A stretch of DNA of 6,853 nucleotides from Acetobacteraceae bacterium (lineage in GTDB: Bacteria; Pseudomonadota; Alphaproteobacteria; Acetobacterales; Acetobacteraceae): the NCBI GenBank assembly GCA_030039695.1, contig JASHVB010000342.1:1-6853 (forward strand), in the 5' to 3' direction. The first letter of the stretch is position 1. Each line of letters begins with the position of its first letter. The notes beneath the pieces are model-generated. The model saw nothing but the letters and a program-made list of their open reading frames with translations, was not told where the DNA came from and did no database searches. Below, in pieces: positions 1 to 6,509 of this stretch. Made by a program: the position numbers and the translations under genes.

Positions 1-434
1 GTCCCGGTGACGCCCGATCCGCTCTGCAGGATCGTCGCGCTGATGACTGCGCTGCCCGCCTGGGTGACGCCGCTCGTGGCCGACAGATCAACCGTCGTAC
101 CCGAGACCTGACCGCTGTCGAGCAGGATGGCCCCGCCGGTCGCGTCGAGCAGCGCCGTATCCGACGCGCCGATGCTGCCGGTCGCGGTGATCGTCGCACT
201 GGTGAGCGAAATGTTCGTCGCCGTCAGCGTGCCGGAGACACCAAGGTCGCCGGTATCCACCAGTGAGAAATCGCCATTGCTGACGGCGATCGATCCGATC
301 GAGGCGATGGCATTGGCGCTGCCAGCAAAAGTCGCGCCCCCCGCGATGCCACTGGCACTTTGCAACGTTGTGGCGAAGATCGTACCGTCCGCGCTCTGCG
401 TCACGCCGCCGCTGGTTGAATTGCTGAGATCGAG
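1..434 (-). repeat. Imperfect ~112-residue repeat inside the exoprotein
   Basis: Two segments of the exoprotein align with a period of 336 nt (112 codons). One (about 434-336) reads LDLSNSTSGGVTQ, then an ATTLQSASGIAGG-type stretch. The other (about 92-3) reads VDLSATSGVTQ, then ATILQSGSGVTG. Between them lie GSANAIASIGS and similar short beta-strand-like motifs. The second copy is cut by the window edge, so more copies may follow. Such repeats usually form successive coils of the beta-helical stalk. Confidence 0.6.
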
Positions 435-2279
435 CGTGGTGATCGGCGAGCCGGTGCTGCCGAGTGTTGCATCAGCCAGCGAAATGCCGGTCGATGCGCT
501 CATCGTGACGTCGGTGGCTTGCAGACTGGTCGCCGCGAGGCTGCCAATCTCGGTGCTAGTGATCAGGCCCGCTGTCACGCCAGACGAACCGCTGAGCGTG
601 ATGGACCCGCCTGCCGTAAGTGAAATTTCGCTGGCGTCGATACTGAAGCCGCGATCGATGGTTAGATCCGCGCCGGCATTCAGCGTCAGGCTGTACGAGC
701 CGAGGTTGAGCGTATTGGACGTCCCGTTCGTGGTGGCAACGAAGATATCGTCGGTTGCCGCCAGGGATATATTGGTGCTCTGCGTTGCCAGCGTCGCTGG
801 ACTGACCCACGACACGGTCGATGGATTCTGTGTCGCGGCGGATGGCTCGGTATCCGAAATGTAGAGATCCGACGGATCGAGCAGGAGGGTGCCGATCGTC
901 CCAAGCGGGGCTGTGGTATCCACGAGGCCGGTCAATGCCACCACGTCGCCCGACGTCTCGACGAATCCGCCATTGCCGCCGTCGGGACCACCCTTCGCGT
1001 CGATATCGCCGCCCATTTGCGTGGTGCCGCTCGACAGCACGGTTACCCGCCCACCATTGCCGTTCGCGGTGGCGTTGGCGGCGATCATCGCGCCCTGCTG
1101 TACCGTGACGTTGGCCGCGGTCCACCTCGACCTGACGCTCGGCCCGCCCCTCGCGCGTGCGAGGGTCGTGCCGATCGCGACAGTCCCACCGCCCGCGCGG
1201 CCGGACGCATTGACGCGCGCCTTCGACGTAAGTGTGACGTTGCCCGTCGCATTGGCGACGATCTCGCCACCCGTTGTGCCCGGCGCGTTGCCGGTGGCGG
1301 AAAGTTGGCCATCGACGATGATCGATCCGCCAATGCCAGTCAGCGCGATGACCCCGGTCTTGCTCCCGACGCTGTTCGCGCTGATCGCGCCCCCGGCATC
1401 CACCAAATTCGTTACGATGCCGTCCACCGCACGCGCGGTAAGCTGCACTGTGCCGCCATCGGCGCGTATCACACCGGTGTTGGTCACCAGTGCGGCGCCG
1501 CCGTTCGGCGCTTGCGTCACTGCGCCGGTGACGTCAACCGAAACCAGGCCGTCGCCGTAGAGGTCGAGCGTCGCGGTTCTCGCACCAGCCAGCACCACGT
1601 GCCCAAGCCGCGCGGTGATGACGCCGGAGTTCCTCACCTGCGGCGCGACAAACGCGGCGAGACCCGCCTGTTTGATCGTGATGTGGCCCTGATTGACGAT
1701 CTGCGCGTTGGGCGCGGCTGGCCGGTCGAAGACCATCTTGCCGGCCATGAAGTTCTGGTTGCTGATGCCGGCGGCCGACACCATCAAGCCGGCGGTGTTG
1801 ACCTGCGAGCCTTTGTAGAAAACGACGCCCGACTGGTTGATAAGTACCACCTGGCCATTGGCGTCGATCTTGCCCGCAATTTGCGATGGGTTCGGCCCGA
1901 CAACGCGGTTCAGGGTGACCGAACTCGCCGAGGGCTGGTTGAACTGCACTCCCTGCTGGCTGCCAACGTTGAAGCTCTGCCAGTTGACTGCGGCGCGGCT
2001 ACTCGACTGGTCGACCGTTGTCTGCGACGGGGATTGGCTGATTGAGGCGACGCCAGCCGTCACCACGCCGCCAGTCGGACGCGCGTTCGGCGCGAGCTGC
2101 GCGTCGGCCGGCAGCGAAACGACCATGACGAAGGTGACGCAGAGCGCCGTGCTCCCCATCAGCGCGGCGCGCTTGCGCCGGACGACGCCGAGCAGCTTCA
2201 CGTCCGGTTCGTGTCGTGGGTTGGCCAATTCACGTTTCCCCGCCGCCCGCGCGGCCATTACAGCGGTGTTCTGTTGCAT
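1..2279 (-). CDS. Two-partner secretion exoprotein (TpsA), filamentous haemagglutinin N-terminal domain protein, 3' end cut by window
   Basis: Secreted adhesin-like exoprotein, the cargo of the transporter encoded just upstream. The frame is open from ATG 2279 to base 1 (about 759 residues, C-terminus missing). Residues 1-40 are a long basic leader with RRKR at 34-37. A hydrophobic core follows at about 41-56, with a probable cleavage site after ADA at residue 60. Residues about 68-330 match the TPS/haemagglutination-activity domain: NWQSFNVGS at 99-107, VTLNRVVG at 121-128 and GQVVLINQSGVVFYKG at 142-157, with NQSGV where classical members have NPNGI. Further on come NGNGGRVTVLS, GGNGGFVETSG (434-444) and GTLLLDPSDLYIS, all familiar from large FHA-like proteins. 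After that the sequence is Gly/Ser/Thr/Ala-rich and repetitive, as expected for a right-handed beta-helix. The start is 3 nt after the transporter stop (TGA-ctg-ATG) with no good Shine-Dalgarno, so translational coupling is likely. In-frame ATGs at codons 8 and 41 are less likely starts. Family assignment is firm; the actual ligand or role is unknown. Confidence 0.92.
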   Translation of the reverse strand, partial: MQQNTAVMAARAAGKRELANPRHEPDVKLLGVVRRKRAALMGSTALCVTFVMVVSLPADAQLAPNARPTGGVVTAGVASISQSPSQTTVDQSSSRAAVNWQSFNVGSQQGVQFNQPSASSVTLNRVVGPNPSQIAGKIDANGQVVLINQSGVVFYKGSQVNTAGLMVSAAGISNQNFMAGKMVFDRPAAPNAQIVNQGHITIKQAGLAAFVAPQVRNSGVITARLGHVVLAGARTATLDLYGDGLVSVDVTGAVTQAPNGGAALVTNTGVIRADGGTVQLTARAVDGIVTNLVDAGGAISANSVGSKTGVIALTGIGGSIIVDGQLSATGNAPGTTGGEIVANATGNVTLTSKARVNASGRAGGGTVAIGTTLARARGGPSVRSRWTAANVTVQQGAMIAANATANGNGGRVTVLSSGTTQMGGDIDAKGGPDGGNGGFVETSGDVVALTGLVDTTAPLGTIGTLLLDPSDLYISDTEPSAATQNPSTVSWVSPATLATQSTNISLAATDDIFVATTNGTSNTLNLGSYSLTLNAGADLTIDRGFSIDASEISLTAGGSITLSGSSGVTAGLITSTEIGSLAATSLQATDVTMSASTGISLADATLGSTGSPITTLDLSNSTSGGVTQSADGTIFATTLQSASGIAGGATFAGSANAIASIGSIAVSNGDFSLVDTGDLGVSGTLTATNISLTSATITATGSIGASDTALLDATGGAILLDSGQVSGTTVDLSATSGVTQAGSAVISATILQSGSGVTG

Positions 2280-2282
2280 CAG

Positions 2283-4070
2283 TCAGAAGCGCCCAACCAG
2301 CCGCCAGTACAGGCCATAGCCGTTGAGCTCGGTGACATTCGTACCCGAGGTGCCGGTGGGGAAGCGGTTGAACCGCGCCAGCGCCTCGAGATCGACCTCG
2401 ATGTAGCGCGTCACTTGCGCCCGCACCCCGCCACCAAACGAGGACACGTTCGTCGCAAAGTCGGTCGACTGGTTCTGCCACGTCTCGCCCCAGTCGTAGA
2501 ACAAGTAGAACTGCGTCGAGACGTTGGCCGACAGGCCCCACATCGTCAGGTCCGTCCCCGTGTTGAGCTGCAGCTCAACCGTTGCCACCAGCGCCTTATC
2601 CCCGGCCACCTGGCCCGAATAATACCCGCGCGTGTACTGCGCCCCGCCCAAATAAAATTGCTCCGCCGGCGGCAGGATATCATCCGTCCACTGCCCCGCC
2701 GTCAGCCCCATCAGCGCCACGCTCGCCCCCGGCCACGGCGTGAACAACGTCTGCGTCCGGCTCAACTGCCAGTTCAGCTTGGTGAAATCCGTCACTTCGT
2801 TCTGCCGCGGCGCGTCCGGCGCGTTGTTCTCCGACGCACCCAGCCAGTGCAGCCCGCGCGACACGCGCACCGTCACCGCGTTCACTGCCGGCCGCGACGA
2901 GCCCGCCCACAGATCCGACATCGCGTAGTCCGCGCCCAACCGCACCACTCTGAGCGAATCATAGCTCGCCAGGCCATAGCCCCCCGTAGCGCTGAAATTG
3001 TCGTCCACCTCCGATTCCAGCGCGTCCAGCGCCACCGACACATTCAGTGTCTGTTGCCGCGCGCGGATCAGCGGGTAGCTCAGCGCACCGCCCAGCACCT
3101 GCGTATAGCCGTGGTAGTTCAGCACCTGCAGCCCGCTGGCGCCGCCGCCCTCCGGCACCGCCAGGCCCGTGCCGGCATACAGTTTCAGCTTCAGCCCCGA
3201 GCTGCCGAGGAAGAACTGTTCGCTCAACTGGTAGAAATTCTGGCTGTCCGGGAAGGTGTGGTAATATGAGAACTCGGTCTGCTCACCGAGCGACGTGAAG
3301 CTGTTGAGATCCAACACGCCCAGCGCCTCGACCGGGCCGGTCTGGTCGAAAGCGCGGTTGTCGAAGCTCAGCACCCCACCGACCGGCTTGCGGCTCACCT
3401 GCGCAATGAGGTTCAGCGCACCGGGTTCGTCGGTCGACGGCTCCAGCACCGCGCGCAGGGACACGCCCGGCACGTCCTGCGCCAGCAGGAGGTAGCGTTC
3501 CAGGGTGGCCGCGTCGATCGGGTGAACTTCGGTCAGCCGGTTAAGGAAGCGCAGGACCTGCGTGCCCGCCGGGCCGATGTCGCCGTCCAGCTTGACGCTC
3601 GCGATGCGGCCTTCGGTGACGATGAAGCGCAGCCTGCCGGCCTGGTCGAGGTTCGCTGACACCGTGCTCAGCACATAGCCGGCCGAGCGGTAGTGCTGCA
3701 CGATCGCCTGACGCGCGGCGTCGATCTTCGGCAGCGGCACTTGGCCAGTCAGTCCCGCGGTGTAGCGCTCGATATCCGCCAGCGGGAAGGCGGTGACGCC
3801 CTCGACCGAGACGCTGGTGACGTTGACAATCTTGTTGGGGACCTCGGCGCCCGGTGGGGGTAGCGCTGGCAGGCCGGGTGTCGGGCTGGTGGCAGGCGGT
3901 GCGGGTGGCAGCACGCGTGGGATCGGCGAGCCTTGCGGCACTGGGTTCTGCTGCAACTGCAGCGCGGGCTGCGCAACCGCTGGCGCCACCGGGGTCAGCA
4001 CGCATGCCGCCAGCGCAAGCCCCAGCCGCCGCGGCCGGCGCGGCTGCCGCAAGCTCTCTCCTGCCGTCAC
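2283..4070 (-). CDS. Two-partner secretion outer-membrane transporter (TpsB), ShlB/FhaC/HecB family
   Basis: Omp85-superfamily pore that exports and folds the adjacent exoprotein across the outer membrane. With the GTG at 4070 it is 595 residues. A signal peptide (RRPRR n-region, hydrophobic 16-29) likely cleaves after AVA at 33. A proline-rich linker (about 43-79) and two POTRA domains follow: about 81-155 (VTSVSVEGVTAF to FIVTEGRI) and about 156-228 (to LNLIAQVSRKP). The barrel occupies about 229-595. TRGYY at 480-484 is the loop-6 (V/I)RG(Y/F) motif, FYDWG at 524-528 is the conserved strand motif, and the chain ends in Phe, the outer-membrane assembly signal. Length is normal (550-600). 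An in-frame GTG at 4091 would give 602 residues. I prefer 4070 because GGAGGAGG (4083-4076) sits 5 nt before it, and the promoter candidate predicts transcription starting near 4096. It is followed by the exoprotein gene after 3 nt, so the pair forms an operon. Confidence 0.95.
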   Translation of the reverse strand: MTAGESLRQPRRPRRLGLALAACVLTPVAPAVAQPALQLQQNPVPQGSPIPRVLPPAPPATSPTPGLPALPPPGAEVPNKIVNVTSVSVEGVTAFPLADIERYTAGLTGQVPLPKIDAARQAIVQHYRSAGYVLSTVSANLDQAGRLRFIVTEGRIASVKLDGDIGPAGTQVLRFLNRLTEVHPIDAATLERYLLLAQDVPGVSLRAVLEPSTDEPGALNLIAQVSRKPVGGVLSFDNRAFDQTGPVEALGVLDLNSFTSLGEQTEFSYYHTFPDSQNFYQLSEQFFLGSSGLKLKLYAGTGLAVPEGGGASGLQVLNYHGYTQVLGGALSYPLIRARQQTLNVSVALDALESEVDDNFSATGGYGLASYDSLRVVRLGADYAMSDLWAGSSRPAVNAVTVRVSRGLHWLGASENNAPDAPRQNEVTDFTKLNWQLSRTQTLFTPWPGASVALMGLTAGQWTDDILPPAEQFYLGGAQYTRGYYSGQVAGDKALVATVELQLNTGTDLTMWGLSANVSTQFYLFYDWGETWQNQSTDFATNVSSFGGGVRAQVTRYIEVDLEALARFNRFPTGTSGTNVTELNGYGLYWRLVGRF

Positions 4071-4075
4071 GCGAG

Positions 4076-4083
4076 CCTCCTCC
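4076..4083 (-). promoter_or_regulatory. Ribosome-binding site deciding the TpsB start
   Basis: GGAGGAGG on the minus strand, 5 nt before GTG 4070. It lies inside the reading frame if the upstream GTG (4091) is used, and argues for 4070 as the true start. Confidence 0.65.
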
Positions 4084-4102
4084 AACCGCACACGTTCTCG
4101 CG

Positions 4103-4131
4103 AGCATCGCGGAACGATGGTGCAACGTCAA
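4103..4131 (-). promoter_or_regulatory. Candidate sigma-70-type promoter of the tpsB-tpsA operon
   Basis: On the minus strand, TTGACG (4131-4126, 5 of 6 to consensus) and GATGCT (4108-4103, 3 of 6) are separated by 17 nt. This predicts a transcript start near 4096 and a leader of about 26 nt to GTG 4070. The -10 overlaps the short inverted repeat CGCGA-gca-TCGCG (4099-4111), a possible operator. A second, weaker candidate lies further upstream on the same strand: TTGTCT (4283-4278), 17 nt, TATAGA (4260-4255). Confidence 0.45.
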
Positions 4132-4151
4132 CAATTAAGGAACGCAACGTC
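4122..4151 (-). repeat. Direct repeat GACGTTGC x2, possible activator/repressor site
   Basis: On the minus strand GACGTTGC occurs at 4151-4144 and again at 4129-4122, a period of 22 bp (about two helical turns). The promoter-proximal copy overlaps the -35 box TTGACG, as expected for a dimeric regulator touching the operon promoter. No specific regulator can be named from the motif. Confidence 0.4.
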
Positions 4152-4181
4152 TCGAAAGAGACATCACGATTTTCGACCGAG

Positions 4182-4287
4182 ATAGTATCGTGCTCGCATT
4201 GCACCATCGTGCCGCGCGAAGAACGAGCACACGCCGCGCCTGAGTCTGGTGATATCTATAACGGAATAGTATCGTATAGACAATGCA
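4182..4287. repeat. Bipartite direct repeat ATAGTATCGT-N6-AWTGCA, two copies 84 bp apart
   Basis: Copy 1 is at 4182-4203 (ATAGTATCGT, GCTCGC, ATTGCA) and copy 2 at 4266-4287 (ATAGTATCGT, ATAGAC, AATGCA). Sixteen anchored positions agree apart from one base, and the spacer is 6 nt in both. Copy 1 contains the odd palindrome GATA-G-TATC. The 84-bp offset equals eight turns of B-DNA, so both copies would face the same side. They lie in the divergent control region between the secretion operon and the small gene at 4357. This is likely a regulator-binding pair; the protein is unknown. Confidence 0.45.
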
Positions 4288-4293
4288 ACCCGG

Positions 4294-4334
4294 TTGTCAA
4301 AGGGCTTTCATCCATTTGTCAAGCCTGTTATGCT
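4294..4334 (+). promoter_or_regulatory. Possible promoter/operator region for the small gene at 4357
   Basis: TTGTCAA occurs at 4294-4300 and 4316-4322, again 22 bp apart. A possible -10 TATGCT lies at 4329-4334, with only a weak -35 (CTTTCA, 4305-4310) at 18 nt. Neither TTGTCA copy is correctly spaced from a -10, so the repeats may be a protein-binding pair rather than -35 boxes. Weak evidence overall. Confidence 0.25.
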
Positions 4335-4356
4335 GCGCCGCAACAAGGAGGGGTGA

Positions 4357-4596
4357 GTGGCGGGCGAAGCCGAGCGGTCTGAAGTACTGGAGCCGGCACG
4401 GGTGTATCCCGCCGCCGAGGTACAGGGCCGCTGGATTGTCGAGGCGCCGGTCATGTCCGCCGCACCACGGGAAAAGCCGCATTTCTTTACTGGGCCGAAC
4501 GCACAAAGCCGGGCGCTGAGATACGCCTATGAAGCATTCGGCAGCGCTCGCTTCTTCCCGTTTCCTGCCCAGGACCGCGATGTCCCCGCGGCCTAA
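4357..4596 (+). CDS. Small hypothetical protein, 79 residues
   Basis: I do not recognise the family with confidence. A strong Shine-Dalgarno (AAGGAGGGG, 4345-4353) precedes GTG 4357, which decides this start. The next in-frame ATG (4453) would give a 47-residue product. The N-terminal half is acidic and alanine-rich (GEAERSEVLEPARV). The second half looks like the conserved core: KPHFFTGPNAQSRALRYAYE at about 40-59, then AFGSARFFPF, an aromatic/arginine-rich helix and short tail. There is no signal peptide, membrane segment or cysteine, so a soluble cytoplasmic protein is likely. It is divergent from the secretion operon and 90 nt upstream of the MucR-family gene on the same strand, so the two could share a transcript. 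A short hairpin GTCGG-ttc-CCGAC (4601-4613) follows the stop but lacks a T-tract. Confidence 0.65.
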   Translation: MAGEAERSEVLEPARVYPAAEVQGRWIVEAPVMSAAPREKPHFFTGPNAQSRALRYAYEAFGSARFFPFPAQDRDVPAA

Positions 4597-4686
4597 CGCC
4601 GTCGGTTCCCGACACGCGCCGCAGTGCTGGCCGAATCAACACAGGTATTCTAAGAAGCGCCTCCAGCAGCCTACGGGAGAGAGCAA

Positions 4687-5112
4687 ATGGACGAGAAAGT
4701 GCTCGCGCTCGCAGCGCAAATTGTCAGCGCGCACGCCAGCAACAACACTGTGCCCACCGAACAACTTCCAGAGCTGATTCGGCAAGTACACCACGCGCTT
4801 GTTACGGTCGGGCAAGAATCGCCCGAGCCTGCCAGGGTGGAGCCGGCCGTTCCGGTGCGAAAATCGGTATTCGGTGACCACATCGTTTGCCTTGAGTGCG
4901 GCAAGCATTTTTCCATGCTGAAGCGGCATCTGATGACCGACCACAATCTTTCGGTGCAGCAGTACCGCTCGAAATGGGGCCTGCCGATGACGTATCCGCT
5001 GGTTGCGCCTGATTACGCCAAAGTTCGCTCGGCGCTCGCGAAGAAGATCGGACTGGGCCAAAAGCGCACCGGACCGGCAAGAAAGGCAGCACGCAAAGCC
5101 GGCCGGGCCTGA
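4687..5112 (+). CDS. MucR/Ros family zinc-finger transcriptional regulator
   Basis: Cytoplasmic DNA-binding regulator of the alphaproteobacterial MucR/Ros family; members control exopolysaccharide, motility, virulence and cell-envelope genes and bind AT-rich sites. Length (141) is typical. The N-terminal helical oligomerisation part is at about 4-41 (LALAAQIVSAHASNN...LPELIRQVHHAL). The prokaryotic zinc finger is C68-x2-C71-x9-H81-x4-H86, within CLECGKHFSMLKRHLMTDH. The diagnostic C-terminal block follows: YRSKWGLPMTYPLVAPDYA at about 93-111 and RSALAKKIGLG. The tail is basic (RKAARKAGRA). ATG 4687 is preceded by GGGAGA. All four zinc ligands are present, so it should be functional. These genomes often carry several paralogues, so no gene symbol is given. 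Its position near the secretion promoter suggests, but does not show, that it regulates that operon or itself. Confidence 0.93.
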   Translation: MDEKVLALAAQIVSAHASNNTVPTEQLPELIRQVHHALVTVGQESPEPARVEPAVPVRKSVFGDHIVCLECGKHFSMLKRHLMTDHNLSVQQYRSKWGLPMTYPLVAPDYAKVRSALAKKIGLGQKRTGPARKAARKAGRA

Positions 5113-5169
5113 CAGTTCCGCTCGCTCTTACCTCCCGCATGCATTCCCTGTAGCGTTTCCGCTCCGGCA

Positions 5170-5190
5170 TCTGCGGCGCGTTGCCGCAGA
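5170..5190 (+). other. Perfect 8-bp hairpin between the MucR-family gene and the CoA-transferase
   Basis: TCTGCGGC (5170-5177), loop GCGTT, GCCGCAGA (5183-5190). It has no following T-run on either strand, so it is not a standard intrinsic terminator. It ends 8 nt before the GGAGG of the next gene (5199-5203) and could affect its translation or stabilise an mRNA end. Confidence 0.4.
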
Positions 5191-5211
5191 ACCCGAACGG
5201 AGGAATGGCAA

Positions 5212-6447
5212 ATGGATGCAAGAACCGGCGGACAAAGCTGCCTGACCGGCGTGAAGATTCTGGACCTGACGCAGTTCGAGGCAGGTCCCTCCTGCACTGA
5301 AGCGTTGGCCTGGCTCGGCGCCGAAGTGGTGAAAGTGGAAAACCCCCGCAGCGGCGATCCTGGCCGTCAACTCGGCGGCAAGCCCGGCGTCGACGATCCC
5401 TATTTCCTCTTGTTCAATGCCAACAAGAAATCCATCACCGTCAATCTGAAGGATCCGAAGGGCCTGCAGCTCGTGAAGGACCTCGCGAAGCAGGCCGACG
5501 TGATGATGGAGAACTTCGCACCCGGCGCGATCGAACGGCTGGGCCTCGGCTATGACGTGATTAAGGCGATCAATCCGTCCATCATCTATTGCCAGGTGAA
5601 AGGCTTTGGCGAGGGCAGCCCGTACGAAAAGAACCTGGCGTTCGACATGATCGCGCAGGCCTGTGGCGGGACGATGAGCATTACCGGCGAGCGTGACGGC
5701 CGGCCACTGAAGCCTGGTCCGTCGCTCGGTGACACCGGCACCGGCATGCTCATGGCGATCTCCATCCTGGGCGCGCTCTATCGCCGCAAGGAGACCGGCC
5801 AGGGCGAGCACCTGCAAGTAGCGATGCAGGACGCAATGCTGCATTACATCCGCATCGCGTTTGCAGCGCAGAACCGCACTGGCAACAAGCAGGCCGCCGG
5901 CCGCGCGGCCGACAGTTCGGTATCCGGCGCAACGCCGCCGATGGGCACATTTCCCTGCAAGGGCGGCCAGCTCAACGACCGCGTTTACATCTTCACCAGC
6001 CGGGCCAATCCGGAACACTGGTATCGCCTGTTGAAGGTGATTGGCCGCGAGGACCTGATCGGCGACGCGCGTTACGAAACGCCGTGGGCACGCGCGGAAC
6101 GTCCGGATGAGGTGAATGGCATGATCACCGAATGGACGATGAAGCATACCAAGCACGAGGCGATGGAGATCATCGGCCGTGCCGGTGTGCCGGCGGGCGC
6201 GGTGCTGGACACGCTGGAACTGTACAATGATCCGACGTTCGAGCACCGCGGAATCTTGCAGACGATCCAGCATCCCGCGAACGGGCCGTTCAAAATGGTG
6301 TCGTGGCCGGTGCGGTTCGCGGGCAGTCCGCCGCCGGTGAAGCCGGCGCCGATGCTCGGAGAGCATAATGAGGACGTGCTGACGCACTGGCTTGGGCTCG
6401 ACAGCGCCGCGATCGGCGATCTGCGCGGCAAGGGCGTGGTTGGCTGA
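5212..6447 (+). CDS. CaiB/BaiF family (class III) CoA-transferase
   Basis: Cytoplasmic enzyme moving a CoA group between carboxylic acids through covalent aspartyl intermediates; family members act on formyl/oxalate, carnitine, succinyl/benzylsuccinate and other acids. At 411 residues it is full length. The N-terminal signature is clear at 14-43 (KILDLTQFEAGP, then LAWLGAEVVKVENP), followed by KKSITVNLKDPKG and VMMENFAPGAIERLGLGYD. Catalytic Asp is D174 in GPSLGDTGTG, equivalent to Asp169 of formyl-CoA transferase. ETGQGEHLQVAMQDAML, GVPAGAVLDT (325-334) and GEHNEDVL (383-390) complete the family pattern. The glycine-loop region reads KGGQLND (250-256), shorter than the GGGGQ of oxalate-type enzymes, so the substrate should not be assumed to be oxalate. 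GGAGG at 5199-5203 lies 8 nt before ATG 5212; the ATG at 5205 is too close to it and out of frame. It lies 99 nt after the MucR-family gene on the same strand; co-transcription is possible. Confidence 0.95.
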   Translation: MDARTGGQSCLTGVKILDLTQFEAGPSCTEALAWLGAEVVKVENPRSGDPGRQLGGKPGVDDPYFLLFNANKKSITVNLKDPKGLQLVKDLAKQADVMMENFAPGAIERLGLGYDVIKAINPSIIYCQVKGFGEGSPYEKNLAFDMIAQACGGTMSITGERDGRPLKPGPSLGDTGTGMLMAISILGALYRRKETGQGEHLQVAMQDAMLHYIRIAFAAQNRTGNKQAAGRAADSSVSGATPPMGTFPCKGGQLNDRVYIFTSRANPEHWYRLLKVIGREDLIGDARYETPWARAERPDEVNGMITEWTMKHTKHEAMEIIGRAGVPAGAVLDTLELYNDPTFEHRGILQTIQHPANGPFKMVSWPVRFAGSPPPVKPAPMLGEHNEDVLTHWLGLDSAAIGDLRGKGVVG

Positions 6448-6509
6448 TCCCGGAACCTGCGTCACCGTTCCGTCCGTGGCGTTGGTTCGGGGTTCGAACG
6501 CAACGACGA

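Noticed and set aside
127..3269. Several long plus-strand open frames opposite the secretion genes (for example 127-864, 889-1560, 1017-2045, 2211-3269)
   Set aside because: They are antisense to the clearly identified exoprotein and transporter, and their products are low-complexity Arg/Pro/Val/Ala-rich without domains.
3541..4134. Alternative minus-strand frame overlapping the start of the transporter gene
   Set aside because: It is Arg/Ala-rich and overlaps the signal peptide, proline linker and first POTRA domain of the transporter in another frame.
4597..4686. Separate promoter for the MucR-family gene (TATTCT at 4646-4651)
   Set aside because: No acceptable -35 element lies 16-18 nt upstream, so it is not called; the gene may be read with the small gene before it.
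6451..6472. Inverted repeat CGGAAC...GTTCCG after the CoA-transferase as a terminator
   Set aside because: The stem is only 6 bp with a 10-nt loop and no T-tract follows; not enough to call a terminator.
6486..6501. GGTTCGAAC resembling a tRNA T-arm
   Set aside because: The five bases flanking the TTCGAAC loop do not pair, and no acceptor, D or anticodon arm can be built around it.
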